NCBI GenBank assembly: GCA_031282325.1
Contig: JAITDY010000032.1
Location: 1-6,922, forward strand
DNA: 6,922 nt
Source: Lactobacillaceae bacterium
GTDB lineage: Bacteria; Bacillota; Bacilli; Lactobacillales; Lactobacillaceae
Reading direction: 5' to 3'
In this document: positions 1 through 5,330 of the stretch, piece after piece
How positions within the stretch are numbered: the stretch's first letter is position 1
How the letters are laid out: each line of letters starts with the position of its first letter
Translations under genes and position numbers: made by a program
The notes under the pieces: generated by a model
The model's database searches: none
What the model was told of the DNA's origin: nothing
Seen by the model: only the letters and a program-made list of their open reading frames with translations

Positions 1-704
1 AAAGCAGCGTCTTTAGGAACGCGTAGTATTTTATCATAATCATTAATTAGTCCACGTTCAATTTCGTAAGGAGAAACTGGCTTTGGCAATTGTTCTTTTA
101 CAATGTTTGTTGTTGATAAAGCTTGCTGATCCCAATCTAAATTAAAAATATTAAATAGTCCGGTACCACTAGCAATTGAGTAGTCCATTTTATTTGATCC
201 AAATAAGCGATGAAAAATATATTCCTTAATTCCTAAATAATGTTTTGCTTTTTGAAAAACTTCTGGTTGATTATCTTTAAGCCACAATAATTTCGATAAT
301 GGAGCCATTGGATGAATAGGGGTTCCCGTTTTTTCATAAATTTGTTGACCCAATCCATTTTCTTTTAGTTGTTCAGTAAAATCGACTGCACGGGTATCGG
401 CCCATGTAATTACACGAGTAAGTGGATTCCAATTATCATCAAATGCAATTAATGAGTGCATCGCTGACGAAAATGAAATTGCTGATAACTGATCACCGTC
501 TTCAAAATTAATTTTATGAGTAATTTCCCGAATAGACTCACTAAAGGCATCGAAAATTTCATCTAAATCTTCTTCAGCCATTCCAATCGCATCACGATAC
601 AATTCATAACCATGATTTGCTGTAGCTATAACTGTACCTTTTTTATCAAATAGTACTGCTTTTGTAGATGTTGTGCCTAGGTCAACACCAATAAAATATT
701 CCAT
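1..704 (-). CDS. gntK: Gluconokinase, FGGY family (3' part cut by window edge)
   Basis: Phosphorylates D-gluconate with ATP to 6-phosphogluconate in the cytoplasm, the entry step for gluconate. Seen: 234 codons from an ATG at 704-702, with AAGGGGA 7-8 nt upstream as a good Shine-Dalgarno. The N-terminal FGGY fold is clear: a phosphate-binding motif GVDLGTTSTKA (residues 6-16), MHSLIAFD (82-89), TWADTRA (100-106), TGTPIHPMAPLSKLLW (126-141), which is typical of gluconokinases, and MDYSIASGTGLFNI (173-186). Family members have about 500 residues, so slightly less than half is present and the C-terminal ATP-binding domain lies outside. It has its own promoter (747-775). The nearby gnd on the same strand supplies the next reaction, and a gluconate permease may follow outside the window (inference). 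Other FGGY kinases such as xylulokinase are less likely because of the gluconokinase-type motifs and the gnd neighbour. Confidence 0.9.
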   Translation of the reverse strand, partial: MEYFIGVDLGTTSTKAVLFDKKGTVIATANHGYELYRDAIGMAEEDLDEIFDAFSESIREITHKINFEDGDQLSAISFSSAMHSLIAFDDNWNPLTRVITWADTRAVDFTEQLKENGLGQQIYEKTGTPIHPMAPLSKLLWLKDNQPEVFQKAKHYLGIKEYIFHRLFGSNKMDYSIASGTGLFNIFNLDWDQQALSTTNIVKEQLPKPVSPYEIERGLINDYDKILRVPKDAA

Positions 705-746
705 TTATTTTCCCCTTATCTTATCCTTATTTAGATCAATATTAAT

Positions 747-775
747 ATTATAAAGTAAATGTCAAATATTGTGAA
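747..775 (-). promoter_or_regulatory. SigA-type promoter of gntK
   Basis: On the minus strand, TTCACA (775-770, 5 of 6 to TTGACA) is followed by a 17-nt spacer and a perfect TATAAT (752-747). Transcription would start near 740, giving a leader of about 36 nt that carries the AAGGGGA ribosome-binding site. No copy of the TTACAT...ATGTAA palindrome found upstream of gnd is present here. The only resemblance is ACATTTA inside the spacer, so control by the divergent regulator is not shown by sequence. Confidence 0.6.
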
Positions 776-799
776 TTATTAAACTATAATAAAGTAAAG

Positions 800-1225
800 T
801 TACTTAAAAATCTTTTTAAAAACTTTTTTAACTGATTTAGTTACTTTAGAAATAGTTTTAGTGATTGTTTTTGTGACTTTAGTGATTGTTTTTTTAACTG
901 TGGTATAAACTTTTTTAATTGGTTTAACAATATATTTATTTACATCTTGTTTGATTGCTTGAATTGGGTGTGGTTGAAATAAGTCGTAGATTCCTCTAGT
1001 TACAACAGTACCTACAAGTAAGCCTACGCCTATTCCAGTTGCAGTAGCGATTAGGGCTCCTGTCCCTAGCGAGGCTAGGGTTGTGGCAGTTACTTCTTCA
1101 GCGATGCCGGAAGTTATATAAGTTAGAGCAGCGCCTGTAAGTCCAATTATTCCAGTTACACTACCTTTTGTTACTGTTTTTCTAGACTCTCGAATAAACT
1201 CAGTTGTTGTTTTAGACTTCATCAT
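800..1225 (-). CDS. Hypothetical membrane/toxin-like protein, C-terminal part of a frameshifted gene
   Basis: Not assigned to a family with certainty. Seen in the 141 residues: two hydrophobic glycine-rich stretches (about 21-42 and 48-78, with G54, G56, G64, G66, G68 and G72 in glycine-zipper-like spacing), then a tail (101-141) with 15 lysines in 41 residues mixed with T, I and V. The ATG at 1225 has no convincing ribosome-binding site. The frame stays open upstream as far as about 1370 and encodes another hydrophobic segment, GSIAIIATIGALGYSF. This indicates that the ATG is internal and that the protein continues from the frame at 1303-1635. Glycine-rich hydrophobic blocks followed by Lys/Thr/Val repeats occur in bodies of LXG or other polymorphic toxins. 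That comparison is from memory and weak. It could equally be a membrane protein or a degraded phage gene. No terminator is visible before the gntK promoter. Confidence 0.55.
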   Translation of the reverse strand: MMKSKTTTEFIRESRKTVTKGSVTGIIGLTGAALTYITSGIAEEVTATTLASLGTGALIATATGIGVGLLVGTVVTRGIYDLFQPHPIQAIKQDVNKYIVKPIKKVYTTVKKTITKVTKTITKTISKVTKSVKKVFKKIFK

Positions 1226-1302
1226 TTCATTAGCTAGTTCTTTTAATGGTTGACTAAAGAAACGTTTAGAAGCTTGATTGGCAAAACTATATCCTAAAGC
1301 TC

Positions 1303-1635
1303 CTATTGTAGCGATAATGGCAATGCTACCAAGTATTTTGGAGCAGTAGCTAATTTATTTAAGTTTTTAACGTCACTTACAAATTTGCCATCTAATCCAC
1401 GAGTAACCTTACCTTGTGTTCTTGCATTATTAATTTGAGATTGATTAGTTATGAGATTACTAAATGTTTGGTCTAGACTATTGGATGTTGTTTGTATAGG
1501 GGTGTTGGATTGGTTATTAAAAGAAGAACTGAAAGAGTTAGAAGAAGAGACATAAATACCATTTAAAACTAGAATTATGAAAATAATACTTAATAATAAA
1601 TTAGTTTTAATAAAGAATCGTAGACTATTTTTCAT
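1303..1635 (-). CDS. Hypothetical exported protein, N-terminal part of the same frameshifted gene
   Basis: 110 residues as read. Residues 1-6 carry two lysines and an arginine, and about 7-28 are hydrophobic (LLLSIIFIILVLNG), so this is a signal peptide or membrane anchor with no lipobox cysteine. A Ser/Asn/Gln/Thr-rich low-complexity region follows (about 30-72), as in extracellular linkers. Then comes a basic RGLDGKFVSDVKNLNKLATAPK segment (79-100). The last ten residues (YLVALPLSLQ) look out of frame, and the better continuation is in the -1 frame. No Shine-Dalgarno precedes the ATG. An extended -10 (TGTGATAAT) lies just upstream, so the mRNA may be nearly leaderless. Joined to the downstream frame, the product would be about 278 residues. 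The family is unknown. Confidence 0.5.
   Translation of the reverse strand: MKNSLRFFIKTNLLLSIIFIILVLNGIYVSSSNSFSSSFNNQSNTPIQTTSNSLDQTFSNLITNQSQINNARTQGKVTRGLDGKFVSDVKNLNKLATAPKYLVALPLSLQ
1336..1339 (-). other. Frameshift point joining the two halves of the toxin-like gene
   Basis: The minus strand reads GCT CCA AAA TAC here. Adding one A to the AAAA run, or a -1 slip of the tRNA on AAA (lysine 100) onto the identical overlapping AAA triplet, switches into the downstream frame and gives ATAPK-ILGSIAIIATIGALGYSF. That restores a complete hydrophobic segment and continues to the end at 800. The two frames overlap only from about 1372 to 1303, which brackets the event to within about 70 nt. It could be a real inactivating deletion, a sequencing error in a short homopolymer, or programmed frameshifting. 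No strong stem-loop was noticed just downstream, so programming is the least supported option. Confidence 0.55.
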
Positions 1636-1644
1636 AAAGTAAAT

Positions 1645-1673
1645 ATTATCACAATATATAGAGTAAATTAAAA
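1645..1673 (-). promoter_or_regulatory. Possible extended -10 promoter of the toxin-like gene
   Basis: GATAAT at 1650-1645 on the minus strand is preceded by TG with a one-base gap (TGTGATAAT), an extended -10. At a 17-nt spacing lies TTTTAA (1673-1668), only 3 of 6 to consensus. The expected start near 1638 is just 2-4 nt before the ATG at 1635, which agrees with the missing ribosome-binding site. The -35 position overlaps the gnd terminator stem. Confidence 0.35.
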
Positions 1674-1697
1674 GAGTTCACATAGTGATCTCTTTTT
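1670..1697 (-). terminator. Rho-independent terminator after gnd, possibly bidirectional
   Basis: Twelve-base arms AAAAGAGTTCAC (1670-1681) and GTGATCTCTTTT (1685-1696) pair with one mismatch around a 3-nt loop. On the minus strand the 3' arm ends in TTTT and continues AATTT. On the plus strand there is a TTTTT run (1693-1697). It starts 30 nt beyond the gnd stop codon, so gnd is probably transcribed as a single gene and separated from the genes to the left. Confidence 0.65.
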
Positions 1698-1726
1698 AGA
1701 TATTAAATTAAATAAATTTAATATAA

Positions 1727-2638
1727 TTAAGCTTTATCAACTGCGTGTCCACCAAATTGATTACGTTGAGCAGCAACAACTTTTCCAGCAAAATTATTTT
1801 CAGCATCTTGCAATGAAGCTTGACGCATTGCCAAACTTAAGTAAATTACAGGAGCTGGAACATCCAAAGCAAGTGCTTCTTCCATTGTCCATTTCCCTTC
1901 ACCAGAAGAATGCATACGTCCTAGGATTGAATCCAATTTTGGATCATCCTTAAATGCGTTTTCAGTTAATTCCATTAGCCATGAACGGACAACTGATCCA
2001 TGTTGCCATAAATGAGCAACGGCTTCATAATCATAATCAAATTGGGAAGCATCAAGTACTCCGAAACCTTCAGCAATTGCTTGCATCATTCCATATTCGA
2101 TACCATTATGAACCATTTTTAGATAATGACCTGATCCTAGCTTTCCAGTGTATAAATATCCATCTTCTTCAGAAATTGCTTTAAATAGTGGTTCAATCGT
2201 TTTCCAAGCTTCTTTATCGTCTCCACCAATCATAAAGTTTCCGCCATTACGAGCTCCAGACATTCCACCTGAAGTACCAGCATCAAAGAAACTAATACCA
2301 GCAGCGGTTGTACGTTTATTTTGTTCTAAATTATCTTTATAGTTTGAATTTCCACCATCAATTAAAATATCACCCTTATCCATTTTTGAAATAAGTGTAT
2401 CAATTGTTGAATTGGTAGGAACTCCAGCTGGCACCATAACCCAAACAATTTTCGGTGATGGTAGTTGTGCTAACAAATCATCCAAATCGCTTGATCCAGT
2501 AACTTTATCTGAATATTCATCAGCTTCTTTAACTGCATCTTTATTTAAATCATAAGCAACTACTTCAATTCCGTTATCAGCTGCGTTTTTTACTAAGTTT
2601 AAGCCCATTTTTCCAAGGCCAATCATTGCAAACTTCAT
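1727..2638 (-). CDS. gnd: 6-phosphogluconate dehydrogenase, decarboxylating, short NAD-type
   Basis: Oxidatively decarboxylates 6-phosphogluconate to ribulose 5-phosphate with reduction of NAD(P)+. Seen: Rossmann motif GLGKMG (7-12), with Asp30 at the end of the second strand (AYDLN), the position where an acidic residue favours NAD+ over NADP+. Further motifs are DGGNSNY (94-100), the substrate loop DAGTSGG (119-125), the catalytic segment YLKMVHNGIEYG (172-183) with Lys174, His177, Asn178 and Glu181, and a C-terminal QRNQFGGH (291-298) that supplies the substrate-binding Arg and His. The length of 303 fits the short bacterial class; the common NADP-dependent enzyme has about 470. The ATG at 2638 follows GGGAG at about 8 nt. 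It is transcribed away from a divergent regulator across a palindrome-rich control region and ends at a terminator. With GntK it forms a complete gluconate-to-ribulose-5-phosphate step pair. Confidence 0.95.
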   Translation of the reverse strand: MKFAMIGLGKMGLNLVKNAADNGIEVVAYDLNKDAVKEADEYSDKVTGSSDLDDLLAQLPSPKIVWVMVPAGVPTNSTIDTLISKMDKGDILIDGGNSNYKDNLEQNKRTTAAGISFFDAGTSGGMSGARNGGNFMIGGDDKEAWKTIEPLFKAISEEDGYLYTGKLGSGHYLKMVHNGIEYGMMQAIAEGFGVLDASQFDYDYEAVAHLWQHGSVVRSWLMELTENAFKDDPKLDSILGRMHSSGEGKWTMEEALALDVPAPVIYLSLAMRQASLQDAENNFAGKVVAAQRNQFGGHAVDKA

Positions 2639-2661
2639 TTATTTTCTCCCGTTTTTTTACT

Positions 2662-2691
2662 TTTATTACATATTTAATTATATGTAATAAA
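2662..2691. promoter_or_regulatory. Inverted repeat 1 (putative operator) between gnd and the regulator
   Basis: Perfect 12-bp arms TTTATTACATAT (2662-2673) and ATATGTAATAAA (2680-2691) around a 6-nt spacer. It contains the half-sites TTACAT and ATGTAA and overlaps the likely -10 of gnd (ATTATA on the plus strand, 2677-2682). A regulator bound here would block gnd transcription. It has no T-run and sits in a divergent promoter region, so operator is a better reading than terminator. The identity of the binding protein is inferred from its position beside the RpiR gene. Confidence 0.5.
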
Positions 2692-2707
2692 TTTACATAA
2701 ATGTATA
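2677..2707 (-). promoter_or_regulatory. Probable gnd promoter
   Basis: A perfect TATAAT lies on the minus strand at 2682-2677. The best -35 is TATACA (2707-2702), 4 of 6 to consensus, with a long 19-nt spacer. The leader would be about 30 nt and includes GGGAG. A second candidate, TTTACA (2737-2732) with CATATT, is weaker. Both are embedded in the palindromes. Confidence 0.35.
2694..2705. promoter_or_regulatory. Inverted repeat 2 (putative operator)
   Basis: TACAT-AA-ATGTA is a perfect 12-bp palindrome whose core matches repeat 3. Together with the neighbouring T it provides TTACAT (2693-2698) and an imperfect ATGTAT half-site. Its centre lies 23 bp from that of repeat 1. It overlaps the likely -35 of gnd and touches the -10 of the divergent gene (TATAAT, 2704-2709), so one bound protein could affect both directions. 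Confidence 0.45.
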
Positions 2708-2709
2708 AT
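2704..2709 (+). promoter_or_regulatory. -10 element of the RpiR-family regulator gene
   Basis: A perfect TATAAT on the plus strand about 70 nt upstream of the regulator ATG. At a 17-nt spacing the -35 position reads TATGTA, only 2 of 6 to consensus, so the promoter is weak or needs another factor. Repeat 3 (2723-2740) would then lie in the transcribed leader just after the start site, a normal place for autorepression. Confidence 0.35.
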
Positions 2710-2722
2710 AAATATGAAAAGC

Positions 2723-2740
2723 TTTTACATTTATGTAAAA
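2723..2740. promoter_or_regulatory. Inverted repeat 3 (putative operator)
   Basis: TTTTACAT-TT-ATGTAAAA is a perfect palindrome with 8-bp arms, the best copy of the TTACAT...ATGTAA pattern. Its centre is 32 bp, about three helical turns, from repeat 2. It lies between the -10 and the start codon of the regulator, consistent with self-control. Confidence 0.5.
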
Positions 2741-2778
2741 AATTTTTTAGGTAAATGAAAGGCAACAACTACCGATAA

Positions 2779-3624
2779 ATGAAACAAGCAGTTTTCCAAA
2801 CAATTAGGGCGTATTATCAACAATTCAATAACAACGAACGTAATATTGCTAATTACATCTTGGCCAATCCAGAAATCGCTCGTGAAGCAACTATTAAACT
2901 AATGTCAGAATTAGTTGGAACATCAACGGCTTCTATTTCCCGATTTGTTAAAAAAATTGGTTTTATCTCTTACCGAGATTTCAATATTGCTATGAGTGCT
3001 TCTACTCTTCTGGAGACTGGGGATTTTTTTGGAGAAATTTCTGATCTCGATGATACACAAAATATAATGAATAAGGTTTTTTCAGGAGGTGCTAATGCTT
3101 TAACTGAAACTGTTCAACATTTAAAAGCTTCCGATATAGATCAAGTTGTAGAGTGGCTTTTAAGAGCAAAACAAATTGGCTTTTTTGGTATTGGTGGTTC
3201 GTCAATTGTTGCTTTTAATGCTTATCATAAATTCCTTAGAACTCCACTAAACGTTATTTCACATGTGGATTATGATATTCAACTGATGCAAGCTGTAAAA
3301 ATGGGTTTCGAGGATGTTGGTATAGTTATATCTCACAGTGGGCGCAATAAAGATACTTTATTAGTTGCTGAAAAACTTCGCGAAAACGGTAGCAAAATTG
3401 TGGCCATAACTAGTTTTCTAGAAAGTCCATTAGCCCAAATTTCTGATTTAGTATTAAATTCGGTGGCTGAAGAAGTTAATTTTAGAAGTGAATCAATGAG
3501 CTCATTATTGGCACAAATATCAATTATTGATACATTGTTTACGATTGTAGGGACTAAAAAAACCGCTGGCACGCAACGGATTTTAAATAAAATTCGTCCT
3601 AGTATAGAAGAAACTAGGATATAA
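2779..3624 (+). CDS. RpiR/MurR-family transcriptional regulator (HTH + SIS)
   Basis: Cytoplasmic DNA-binding regulator that senses a sugar phosphate. Seen in its 281 residues, normal for the family: an N-terminal HTH_6 domain (about 1-77), with the helix-turn-helix around LMSELVGTSTASISRFVKKI (41-60), and a SIS domain (about 120-245) with IGFFGIGGSSIVAF (133-146) and GIVISHSGRNKDTL (181-194), the Ser/Gly loops that hold phosphosugars. It is divergent from gnd across three palindromes, so it probably controls gnd and itself. The effector is likely 6-phosphogluconate or a related phosphate (inference). The ATG at 2779 has no close Shine-Dalgarno; AAAGG lies 16 nt upstream. A seven-codon ORF (MKGNNYR, 2755-2778) stops directly before it, which suggests possible translational coupling. 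The start fits the usual family N-terminus. No clear terminator follows. Confidence 0.9.
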   Translation: MKQAVFQTIRAYYQQFNNNERNIANYILANPEIAREATIKLMSELVGTSTASISRFVKKIGFISYRDFNIAMSASTLLETGDFFGEISDLDDTQNIMNKVFSGGANALTETVQHLKASDIDQVVEWLLRAKQIGFFGIGGSSIVAFNAYHKFLRTPLNVISHVDYDIQLMQAVKMGFEDVGIVISHSGRNKDTLLVAEKLRENGSKIVAITSFLESPLAQISDLVLNSVAEEVNFRSESMSSLLAQISIIDTLFTIVGTKKTAGTQRILNKIRPSIEETRI

Positions 3625-3649
3625 ATAAATTAATTTTTATATATGAGGT

Positions 3650-4054
3650 TTAATTTTTATTAAAAACAAATTTTTTACTAAAAACATAATTAGCAACAAT
3701 AACAACGATGTTTTGGATAATATTCCATGCATTATCATTATTCCAAATAAAATGTGTCCCTATTAATAAAATAACTATACCCAAAAAATAAGTAATTATT
3801 CTTGAAGCATAAAATGATAAGAACTCTTTTATTTTTTCTGTTTTATTTTTTGCTTTACTATTAAACACCCAATTTCGATTAGTAAAATAAGCGAATAAAA
3901 CAGATAAAAACCAAGCGATTGTATATGAAAATGTAATTGGAAAATGCATTAGACGCAACAAATAATAAACAACAATATTTATAACGGTCGTAAGAACTCC
4001 AAAAATCAAATATAAAATCTGTGATTTGTATTTAGTAATTAGATTATTAAGCAT
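3650..4054 (-). CDS. GtrA-like family membrane protein
   Basis: Small four-helix membrane protein. Founding members (GtrA) are proposed to flip undecaprenyl-phosphate-linked sugars for glycan modification. Seen, numbered from the ATG at 4054 (134 residues): hydrophobic helices at about 13-33, 41-58, 80-102 and 108-125, the family signature NRNWVFN after helix 2, and a matching NYVFSKKFVF at the C-terminus. Start choice: this ATG overlaps the glf stop by 8 nt and gives the usual short lead into the first helix. ATGs at 4063 and 4081 are in frame but overlap glf by 17 and 35 nt, and none has a well-spaced Shine-Dalgarno. Overlap with glf implies one transcript and a linked role in a galactofuranose-containing or otherwise decorated cell-wall glycan (inference). 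The substrate cannot be read from sequence. It converges with the regulator gene, 25 nt apart. Confidence 0.85.
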   Translation of the reverse strand: MLNNLITKYKSQILYLIFGVLTTVINIVVYYLLRLMHFPITFSYTIAWFLSVLFAYFTNRNWVFNSKAKNKTEKIKEFLSFYASRIITYFLGIVILLIGTHFIWNNDNAWNIIQNIVVIVANYVFSKKFVFNKN

Positions 4055-5234
4055 TTTGGTCATCAGCAAATTTATAGTCATCCCCTAATTCAAATTCATG
4101 CCGCACTTCATTAAAAGCAGCATTAAATACTTGATCCATATCATAATATCGATACTGTCCTAGTCGACCACCAAAAATAAATTGTTTATTCTGGCGCGCT
4201 TCTTTGGCGTATTTAGCATAAATTCTTGTGTTCTTCTCATCATTAACCGGATAATAAGCTTCACGACTACGATTCCATTCTTGAGGATATTCTTTGGTAA
4301 TAATTGTATATCCTTCATCAGCCAAATCGTCGAAATGTTTCCATTCCATAACTCGAGTATAGGGTGTTTGTGCATCAGTATAATTAATTACTGAGTTTCC
4401 TTGATAATTATCAGATTTAATTACTTCATGTTCAAAACGTAATGAGCGATACTCTAATTCACCATATTTATAATCAAAAAATTGATCAATCATTCCTGTA
4501 TATAAAATTCGAGGAAACTCTTCAATATATTGTTCTTTATATTCAAAGAAATCTTGATTGAATTGAATATCAATTAAATCTGGAAATTGGTTAACCATAT
4601 TTTCAAAAATTTGCGTGTAACCACCAATTGGAATCCCTTGATAGCGGTGATTAAAATAATTATTGTCATAAACAAAGCGAACCGGTAGGCGTTTAATAAT
4701 AAATGCTGGCAGTTCCGTTGCTTTTCTTCCCCATTGTTTTTCTGTATAACCCTTAATAAGTTTGTTATAAATATCAGTACCAATTAGAGAAATAGCTTGT
4801 TCTTCTAAATTTCTTGGTTCACTATCGCCTAATTGAGATAGGGCTGCTTTTTTTTGACGATCAATTTCTGCCTTAGCTTCGTCCGGGGTTTTAGTACCCC
4901 ACATTTCATAAAAGGTATTCATATTAAAAGGTAAATTATATAGGGTACCTTTATAATTAGCCACTACTTGATTTTGATAACCATTAAATTTGGCAAACTG
5001 ACGAATATAATTCCAAACTTCAGTATTATCCGTATGAAATATATGTGCCCCAAAGTCATGAACAGTAATTCCATGTTCAGTATGCGTATGCATATTTCCA
5101 CCAATATATGGACGCTTTTCGATTATTAACGATCGCTTTCCTCTTTTAGCAGCTTCATAAGCAAAAATGGTGCCATAAGGGCCAGCTCCAACGATTAGAT
5201 AATCGTAATTTTTAGTATTAAACTGATTTGTCAT
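4047..5234 (-). CDS. glf: UDP-galactopyranose mutase
   Basis: Flavoenzyme that converts UDP-galactopyranose to UDP-galactofuranose in the cytoplasm, the donor for galactofuranose in surface polysaccharides. Seen in 395 residues, normal for bacterial forms: FAD-binding GAGPYG (16-21), EKRPYIGGNMHTH (39-51), FGAHIFHT (61-68), GYTEKQWGR (162-170), RLPVRF (182-187) and NYFNHRYQGIPIGGYTQ (192-208), TRVMEWKHF (293-301) with a conserved arginine, and the C-terminal FAD loop GGRLGQYRYYDMDQV (355-369). The active-site motifs appear intact. The ATG at 5234 fits the family N-terminus, but there is no Shine-Dalgarno, and a TATAAT ends only 6 nt before it, so translation may be leaderless. It is co-transcribed with the overlapping GtrA gene. 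No glycosyltransferase is present here, so the transferase using UDP-Galf must be elsewhere. Confidence 0.95.
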   Translation of the reverse strand: MTNQFNTKNYDYLIVGAGPYGTIFAYEAAKRGKRSLIIEKRPYIGGNMHTHTEHGITVHDFGAHIFHTDNTEVWNYIRQFAKFNGYQNQVVANYKGTLYNLPFNMNTFYEMWGTKTPDEAKAEIDRQKKAALSQLGDSEPRNLEEQAISLIGTDIYNKLIKGYTEKQWGRKATELPAFIIKRLPVRFVYDNNYFNHRYQGIPIGGYTQIFENMVNQFPDLIDIQFNQDFFEYKEQYIEEFPRILYTGMIDQFFDYKYGELEYRSLRFEHEVIKSDNYQGNSVINYTDAQTPYTRVMEWKHFDDLADEGYTIITKEYPQEWNRSREAYYPVNDEKNTRIYAKYAKEARQNKQFIFGGRLGQYRYYDMDQVFNAAFNEVRHEFELGDDYKFADDQNA

Positions 5235-5240
5235 ATGTTA

Positions 5241-5246
5241 ATTATA
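5241..5246 (-). promoter_or_regulatory. Possible -10 of glf with start at or near the ATG
   Basis: Perfect TATAAT on the minus strand, separated from the glf ATG by only 6 nt (TAACAT). Normal -10 to start distances would place the transcript start on or within a base or two of the ATG. No good -35 is seen at 16-18 nt, and the region is extremely AT-rich, so a chance match is possible. Confidence 0.3.
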
Positions 5247-5284
5247 AAATAGATTATTTTTTATTTTATATATAGAAGAAGAAT

Positions 5285-5323
5285 AAAAAAACTCCTAGGA
5301 TTTCTAATTAAGTAAATTTCCTA
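5285..5323 (-). terminator. Possible terminator between the HPS-like gene and glf
   Basis: On the minus strand TAGGA (5323-5319) can pair with TCCTA (5300-5296). Partial AT pairing lies inside the 18-nt loop, and a run of seven T (5291-5285) follows four bases later. The stem is weak and imperfect. It is placed where a terminator for the kinase/HPS operon would be expected. Confidence 0.3.
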
Positions 5324-5330
5324 TGTGCGA

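Noticed and set aside
1954..2342. Two plus-strand open frames (about 76 and 64 codons) opposite gnd
   Set aside because: They are antisense to a strongly conserved enzyme with intact motifs, have no ribosome-binding sites, and their sequences look like complements of coding DNA.
2662..2691. Long perfect inverted repeat as a terminator
   Set aside because: Purely AT apart from one GC pair per arm, no T-run, and located between divergent starts; an operator fits better.
2577..2768. Minus-strand frame of 63 codons across the gnd start and control region
   Set aside because: It crosses the palindromic control region, is in another frame from gnd, and is rich in residues expected from AT-rich DNA.
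3333..3572. Minus-strand frame opposite the SIS domain of the regulator
   Set aside because: Shadow of a well-supported gene with no start signal.
3625..3665. Terminator between the convergent regulator and GtrA genes
   Set aside because: Only short AT-only pairings (TTTAAT/ATTAAA) and a repeated TTAATTTTTAT are visible; there is no GC-containing stem.
4160..4783. Three further frames overlapping glf on both strands
   Set aside because: glf has continuous family motifs through this stretch; the others have no recognisable protein character.
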